A DNA stretch of 64,000 bases from Antedon mediterranea (Eukaryota; Echinodermata; Crinoidea; Comatulida; Antedonidae), in contig NC_092673.1 in the NCBI RefSeq assembly GCF_964355755.1, positions 31,315,001 to 31,379,000 on the forward strand. The letters run 5' to 3'. Below, piece after piece: positions 61,001 to 64,000 of this stretch. The notes under the pieces were generated by a model. It was not told the DNA's origin. It was given only the letters and a program-made list of their open reading frames with translations, and ran no database searches. The position numbers and the translations under genes were made by a program. Position 1 is the first letter of the stretch. Every line of letters starts with the position of its first letter.

Positions 61001-63092
61001 TTCACCTTTGCAGCAAACAATTCAAAACCAGCGTACCATTATATTATTCAGCTGCTGGTTGACAAGGCAAACACAATTAATTAAACAAAAAAATATTCAA
61101 ATACGGCCGGTCCTTTGTTCTATAAATAACCCGATTGTTCTCTGAATGAAACCCATTGGTGGAAAATCGGGGAAAAATTTCATTTTCAACCTGTTGATGT
61201 AATATTTTTCAGGGTAAATGGGGGAATAACCAGCAACTTGTACACAGGTGTGGACAACACATACCACAACTTTCTTCTCCCCCAAGGGTATGTCACGATA
61301 AATATGGTCCGGGGCCAAAATCGGTCCGGCCGGACCAGTTTTGGCTCTAAAATTGTGGCCAAAAGCAGTCCGCCCCTGCCAAAATCGGTCCAGGCTTTTC
61401 TTCTGTCGATTTTAATTGAATTACGAGGCCTATGATGCTGTTTTAAGTTGTTTATGACTAGAAAAATATCCCATGATATATATTAGTAAGTTATCTTGTC
61501 GGACAAATACTATAAATAAATGTATTTTATCTAAAAACATGACTTAGGTGTTCACTCATATTTCGGCCTGCCACACACTCACATGAACGGGTATGAGACG
61601 CTGATATTGCCAGCTAGATTTTATTTATGATTGAGGCCTTTTTCCTTCCTCAGCCTAATCAATATTGGATAATTGTTTTATAATAATTGTATTGAATTGA
61701 TATATTGATTAATTAACCATAAATAATTAATAAGTTAAATTGTTTTTAACATCATGGGGAAACGAAGATGTTAAAAAAGAACAATATGGATTAAAAACAG
61801 GCAGAGATACATTGTATACAAAAAACCTAACAATTAGTACTTATTATTGATGAATGAATGATAATTAAAAAAACAGGCTTAATTTATAATATTAAAATAA
61901 CAAATAAAACCCCATAGTTTTCAATATAATGACTAATATACATTTTTTTTTAATGATATATACATTATGACTCATTTTGCGCACCATATATTTGTAAGAC
62001 CGGACCATATTTGGCGGCCAAAAACAGTCCTACTGCCCGGACCGATTTTATCCAGGCCGGACCAGTTTTGGCGGCCAAAATTGGTCCGGCCGGACAGGTT
62101 TTCGCAGCCATAAATGGTCCCCCGGACTGATTTTGGCAGCCAAAACTGGTCCGCCGGACCGATTTTGGCCCGGACTGATTTTGGTGTGACAGGTACCTGG
62201 GTTCTAGGTACTTTAAAGTACACATAAGCCAGATGTGTACACTGGACCTCCAGTTTAAGTCCACATATCAGAGAAGAATTCTACCACCAGAACAATGAAC
62301 CTGTGCGGTATAGCTATGGTTTGCGGCGCCCCTGAGTGAACCGCTCTGCCACTCGACTCTAAATACAAAATATCCACAATAATTATAAACACTTAAATAC
62401 ATTTGCATACATAAGTAAGTTTGAGATTGCTACTGGGTTGAGATTTCCCAAATTATAACTCCAATCCCCGCTCCAATCGAATCCTCTGTCTCTCAAAAAC
62501 ACCAAGTGGTGAAAAGGCGCGCTCGCTGAATGAGTCAAACATCTCAGCCAGAAGAAACATTGCAGATTCATGTACTTCCCAAATTGATTGTTTTACAAAA
62601 TTATCAAGTTAGTTGACAACCCTGAGATTTAAAAACATTCAATTTTCTTATTTTAATCACTGATCAGATCACTGAACAAAATATTTTCAAAAATGTTATA
62701 GGCCTAGGCTGCCTAGGCATAGGCCTAGGCTTAGATTAGAAAAATATATCATTTTAATTTTTTTCTCCTTTTATTTTTTACTTATTTATCCAACCAATTC
62801 AGCCTGTTATTCTATTAATTATTTTTATTTATGATCATATAATATGTATTGTAAGCCGTCACAACAATGACAACACTCTCACTTCAAGCGCCAGTCATTC
62901 ATCATCCATGGACCATGGCCAAGGCCACCTTGGCGACCTGTCACTGCTCGCTGGTGTTGGTCACACGCATCACACGGACGATTTTGTGATGCTCGATAAG
63001 AAATTGATTATTTTCTTACCATAATTCTTATCCGCAACAAACTCTACTTCTGATCCTTCATCGTCATTTTCACTTCCATTCTTCTTTCCCAT
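37033..63092 (-). CDS. Choline transporter-like protein (SLC44A family), gene B, 773 aa
   Basis: Tandem paralogue of gene A, same strand, about 5.7 kb upstream of it in transcription order. Exons: 63092-63020, 52516-52468, 51440-51367, 50742-50661, 49428-49344, 46551-46396, 46087-46012, 45818-45644, 45036-44953, 44824-44712, 44577-44443, 42586-42487, 41911-41819, 41343-41232, 40592-40315, 40102-40008, 39655-39552, 39310-39237, 38404-38239, 37918-37834, 37145-37033. All GT-AG, 2322 nt in total, same phases as gene A. It starts [20 protein letters not shown] and keeps [13 protein letters not shown], the TM1 exon, [16 protein letters not shown], the signature [32 protein letters not shown] and a Lys-rich C terminus. 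Exon 7 is 6 codons longer, exon 8 is 4 shorter and exon 15 is 3 longer than in gene A. Predicted topology is ten TM helices with two extracellular loops. Role: choline or related organic-cation transport, inferred from family. Intron 1 is 10.5 kb. Confidence 0.93.
37432..37750 (+). repeat. tRNA-derived SINE, family 1 copy
   Basis: Plus-strand copy: head gtgagtggaccagcgattaa, B-box agagttcgaggctcac, body tggttctggtggtagaacga and gtaggtccagtgta, end cacccagtataa followed by a T-run. In intron 20 of gene B, in reverse orientation to the gene. Confidence 0.75.
38870..39215. repeat. Short-unit satellite 'aatgagtatgct' (gene B intron 18)
   Basis: Two blocks (about 38870-38925 and 39005-39215) of a 12-bp unit, aatgagtatgct or aatgagtatgat. 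Between them a near-copy of the flanking DNA recurs (tttaatttattcagtttcag at about 38740 and atttaaattattcagtttca at 38940), so the array seems to have grown with a local duplication. It ends about 20 bp from exon 18. Confidence 0.85.
40684..40945 (+). repeat. tRNA-derived SINE, family 2 copy (gene B intron 14)
   Basis: The tRNA-like head is ttgtggcttggtggttatga (A-box-like) with gggccaagtcctgtc as B-box remnant. The body is gacttgtaataagtctttgt, and the end is atccttggcaatttgcctaa followed by (aat)n. A 3' fragment of the same family lies at about 60447-60484 on the other strand. Confidence 0.65.
43098..43268. mobile_element. AAGCTCTGTC MITE, copy 5 (gene B intron 11)
   Basis: Left end 'gctctgtctacactattaaa', right end 'gttgagtgtagacagagctt'. 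Here the inner segment 'atatggcagtgatatg' is partly duplicated (43155-43190), making this copy longer. Confidence 0.75.
44100..44410. repeat. Irregular 'accagtaccactg' minisatellite (gene B intron 11)
   Basis: Short units of about 12-18 bp built on accagtaccactgta. It is in the same intron as the much larger array of gene A (25606-26500) and shares its core words (accagta, accactg, actagt). Confidence 0.75.
45074..45410. repeat. 28-bp minisatellite (gene B intron 8)
   Basis: About twelve head-to-tail copies of a 28-bp unit, ttatgcttcgctgcattcac + aacaccag, with variants aacactag and atcattca towards the right. Open frames over it only reflect the repeat. Confidence 0.9.
45411..45591. mobile_element. 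'Gcgttgcgt' palindromic MITE, copy in gene B intron 8
   Basis: Left arm aagcgtggttcccactagcg and gacgcaacgcaagaacgtaa, right arm gttgcgttctagtggacacc then aagctt. The inner arms gaccaatcacaagcgatgg and gcttgtcattggttaaaacg pair. Relatives lie at 28658-28826 and 63774-63915. Confidence 0.75.
46807..46860. repeat. 54-bp palindromic element 'cagggaagag', copy 1
   Basis: Ends cagggaagag and ctcttccctg face each other with an AT-rich middle. It directly abuts, and seems to cut off, the pseudogene at 46861-47345. A second copy is at 51991-52049. Confidence 0.7.
46861..47345 (-). pseudogene. Fragment of a repetitive CXC-domain gene family, minus-strand part
   Basis: The minus strand encodes about 160 residues with one frameshift near 47075. 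In order: [44 protein letters not shown], then in a new frame [39 protein letters not shown] recall this pattern (NKADLA, HEExDTR, DTDVLV, GCDTTS) from an uncharacterised multicopy family in marine invertebrate genomes that often ends in a Tesmin/TSO1-like CXC domain. It is broken by the 54-bp palindrome and continues nowhere on this strand. Confidence 0.6.
47400..47760 (+). pseudogene. C-terminal piece of the same CXC-domain family, inverted
   Basis: Plus strand: [20 protein letters not shown], then after a frameshift [17 protein letters not shown] and a cysteine-rich CXC-like segment [19 protein letters not shown]. These are what would follow the minus-strand piece in an intact protein, but here they lie on the opposite strand about 55 bp away, so the copy has suffered an inversion. 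Within intron 5 of gene B. Confidence 0.55.
47820..48300. repeat. About 75-bp tandem repeat (gene B intron 5)
   Basis: Six or seven units containing caaatgtagcttacgtgttc, aaatctataatcataatcca, and tcatattgatggcaggtaat, with indels between copies. Confidence 0.9.
48390..48900. repeat. Degenerate tandem repeat of about 160 bp
   Basis: At least three weakly related units share 'aaaggtcaat', 'cggccattttt', 'atgtgtcattaaagtg'-like words and 'aacaattt gag' or 'aacattttgag'. It ends near aaaaatggccgccattttta. Non-coding, gene B intron 5. Confidence 0.5.
49463..50313. mobile_element. MITE with CCGTATATTT ends (gene B intron 4)
   Basis: Left CCGTATATTTTGGTGTATAC then gtcgcacc; right gtgcgacttatacaccgaaa then tatacgg. 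TA flanks each side, as with Tc1/mariner-type insertion. Second-order repeats 'gtataagacgcaccc' occur inside both ends. About 850 bp, no transposase; the interior has TAGGCCTA-rich DNA. Confidence 0.75.
51474..51857. mobile_element. Foldback element (gene B intron 2)
   Basis: Outer arms: tatataatacctaaataaat then tcctgtcattt, and aaaatgacaggaatttatat then aggtgttatata. Inner arms meet near 51617: ggtacaaataatggcacgag / aagtgccattatttgtacca, and atgatgaaaggttatatcaa / ttgatataacctttcatcat. Nearly the whole 380 bp can fold on itself. No coding capacity. Confidence 0.75.
51991..52049. repeat. 59-bp palindromic element 'ccagggaagag', copy 2
   Basis: Ends ccagggaagagtg and cactcttccctg, AT-rich middle. 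Same family as 46807-46860. Confidence 0.7.
53410..53525. mobile_element. AAGCTCTGTC MITE, copy 6 (right end lost)
   Basis: Left end 'ctacactatcaaactagttt' and inner arms gtgcccaaatatggtagtga / catgtccatatatgggcaaa are present; the sequence breaks off after tttttttgtcacaaa. Confidence 0.7.
54193..54352. mobile_element. AAGCTCTGTC MITE, copy 7
   Basis: Left end 'taaagctctgtctacagtac', inner segments 'gatgtgcacatatactgtat' and accatatttgggctcatcac, right part 'gtcaagctagtttaatg'. It is degenerate at the right end. Confidence 0.65.
55745..55916. mobile_element. Palindromic MITE in gene B intron 1
   Basis: Arms: atacagatattg / caatatctgtttt, ttaaatataagatttgacat / ttgtaaaattttatatttta, and gggggaatgatattttgttt / gaacaaaatatcattcccaa around a centre near 55838. 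About 170 bp. Confidence 0.65.
58820..59476. mobile_element. GC-rich MITE with CCCGGGGGGG ends, 8-bp target duplication
   Basis: Left end cccgggggggtcacttgtat and internal ggggaggtgc; right end gcacctccccgtatgg ... agtggccccccaccccggg. CATACTGC occurs on both sides (58812-58819 and 59477-59484), an 8-bp duplication as in hAT elements. Two direct copies of a 'cacttgtgctacca' motif lie near 59357 and 59388. The open frames inside are repeat by-products. Confidence 0.75.
59987..60156. mobile_element. AAGCTCTGTC MITE, copy 8
   Basis: Left 'gccctgtctaaactatcaac', right 'gtttgatagtgtagacagag'. The internal arm 'ccatatttgggcattcac' is tandemly repeated here (60068 and 60088). Confidence 0.7.
60447..60484 (-). 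repeat. SINE family 2 3' fragment
   Basis: The string attttaggcaaattgccaag then gataacc is the complement of the 3' end of the SINE at 40684-40945. Confidence 0.6.
61291..62191. mobile_element. Tandem-motif inverted-repeat element 'aaaatcggtccgg'
   Basis: Ends TGTCACG... and ...GTGACA, with GGTA on both outer sides (61287-61290 and 62192-62195). Each end is an array of a motif close to gccaaaatcggtccggccgg (left 61308-61395; right 61990-62180 in complement). The middle is AT-rich and non-coding. The architecture, ends made of a tandem GC-rich word, resembles the 'caagtcggcccc' elements at 17151 and 20899 although the word differs. Confidence 0.7.
62200..62360 (-). repeat. tRNA-derived SINE, family 1 partial copy
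   Basis: Minus strand: head gagtggcagagcggttcact, body ttctggtggtagaattcttc and tccagtgtacacatctggct, then gtactttaaagtacc. The 3' part is missing; the transposon at 61291-62191 begins right after it. Confidence 0.65.
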
Positions 63093-64000
63093 CTTTAAAT
63101 TTTAGCTATCACAACGATGCTATCTCTCCTCCAAATCTAAAGGTATTTCTTTGCCAATGAAAAACAGAACCAAAACAATGTGTGTGTGGTTGTGGTGAGT
63201 GTGATAATTGGTCATTTAAGTAGATGGCGCTCTTTCCAATGGAGATAATGCATTGCAAGCATGCAGCGTATTATATTTTTGACCGAACCGTCATTGATTT
63301 TTTTATTTATTTATTTATTTCAACAATATTTTATGAGAGTGGTCCATCCAGCATCAGCTGATCATTAGGGACCCTAAAAACAATACAAACAGAAAATACA
63401 AAATAAACTATAAAAACACAAAATCAACAGATATAAAAGATAAATATATATATATATATAAATATTTGAATCGTGACGCGTAGATCTCCGGACTGTCTGT
63501 TGGCCTGAGCTACCATTTTTGACCAAATATAATATATAATTTAATATAAAAGTTTGATAGGCGAATAAATGTACAATGCAGGGTATTCAGAAATAAATTA
63601 AGATAGAATTAAACAAAGAAAAAATAAGTATAATTTTAAATATTATAAACCTAAACGCACTACAAAATGTAGTTGCTATTTGGTTGATTTCGTACGCGAA
63701 ATAATTAATAAACGCGTAATAATAATTTAAGCTATCTCTCTGTGTGCACTTTATATTATAATAAAATATTTGTAACGTTCCACTTGGACGCAACGCAAGG
63801 GCGTAACCGAACTGCAATTGATTTGACCAATCGTGACGCGGTAGATCCTCGGACTGTCGCTTGCAATTGGTCTTGAGTTGTTGCGTCTATGTCGTTGTTG
63901 CGTCCAAAAGGAGGTTGGCATTTTGTTCGGCCTAAGTTAAATTAACGTCGGCAGATTATTGGAAAATTTAGACTAGAAAATGGCTTTAAAAACTCATAAA
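63093..64000. other. 5' flank of gene B
   Basis: Upstream of the gene B start codon; the 5' UTR and promoter should be here. No clear TATA box near a start can be chosen. It contains (attt)n at about 63300, (at)n at 63445 and a decayed 'gcgttgcgt' MITE at 63774-63915. The string tcgtgacgcg + tagatc..cggactgtc occurs twice (63471 and 63831), so the MITE region is partly duplicated. Confidence 0.5.
63774..63915. mobile_element. 'Gcgttgcgt' palindromic MITE, decayed copy
   Basis: Left arm ttccacttggacgcaacgca, right arm gttgttgcgtccaaaaggag; inner ttgaccaatcgtgacg / cgcttgcaattggtctt. Same family as 45411-45591. Confidence 0.6.

Larger units (their letters stand above)
52517..63019 (-). other. 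Gene B intron 1 (10.5 kb)
   Basis: Bounded by GT at 63019 and AG before exon 2 at 52516. I see no protein-coding gene in it. Contents: AAGCTCTGTC MITEs (53410, 54193, 59987), a palindromic element (55745-55916), a (tactg)n stretch (about 58181-58231), a GC-rich MITE (58820-59476), SINE fragments and a tandem-motif transposon (61291-62191). The parts 56000-58180 and 60500-61280 show nothing I can name. The matching intron of gene A is only about 628 bp. Confidence 0.7.

Overview
The window looks like invertebrate deuterostome nuclear DNA, most likely echinoderm; that placement is an inference. Reasons: spliced genes with GT-AG introns, AT-rich introns packed with small transposons, many scattered copies of the palindromic motif TAGGCCTA, and host proteins that resemble metazoan choline transporter-like (SLC44A) proteins. 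There are no bacterial features.

The main content is a head-to-tail pair of SLC44A genes on the minus strand. I rebuilt both exon by exon. Gene A (31366 down to 20652) has 21 coding exons and encodes 768 aa. Gene B (63092 down to 37033) has 21 coding exons with the same intron phases and encodes 773 aa. All splice junctions are GT-AG and both totals are whole codon numbers. Only exons 7, 8 and 15 differ in length. The two proteins are almost identical in the C-terminal membrane part and differ most in the first large extracellular loop. Gene B is larger mainly because of a 10.5-kb intron 1.

Region by region: 161-6640 is a graveyard of retroelements on the minus strand: a Ty3/gypsy-like element in pieces (integrase end, reverse transcriptase fragment, gag), a 5'-truncated LINE, a minisatellite and a palindromic repeat. 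6642-8972 holds a Helitron-like repeat and a MITE. 11045-14446 holds a small plus-strand gene of unknown function, built from five phase-compatible exons. 14545-18982 and 20899-21693 hold DNA transposons with clear target duplications, including one element nested in another whose empty site survives in a sister copy. 20652-31366 is gene A. 31367-37032 is intergenic, with satellites and a tRNA-like sequence. 37033-63092 is gene B; its introns carry MITEs, SINEs, minisatellites and a broken, partly inverted copy of a CXC-domain gene family.

I see no operon-like or defence-like gene system. The points most worth a second look are the duplicated transporter pair with its uneven divergence, the unidentified five-exon gene, the nested long-inverted-repeat transposons with 8- and 9-bp target duplications, and an eight-copy MITE family spread through the SLC44A locus.
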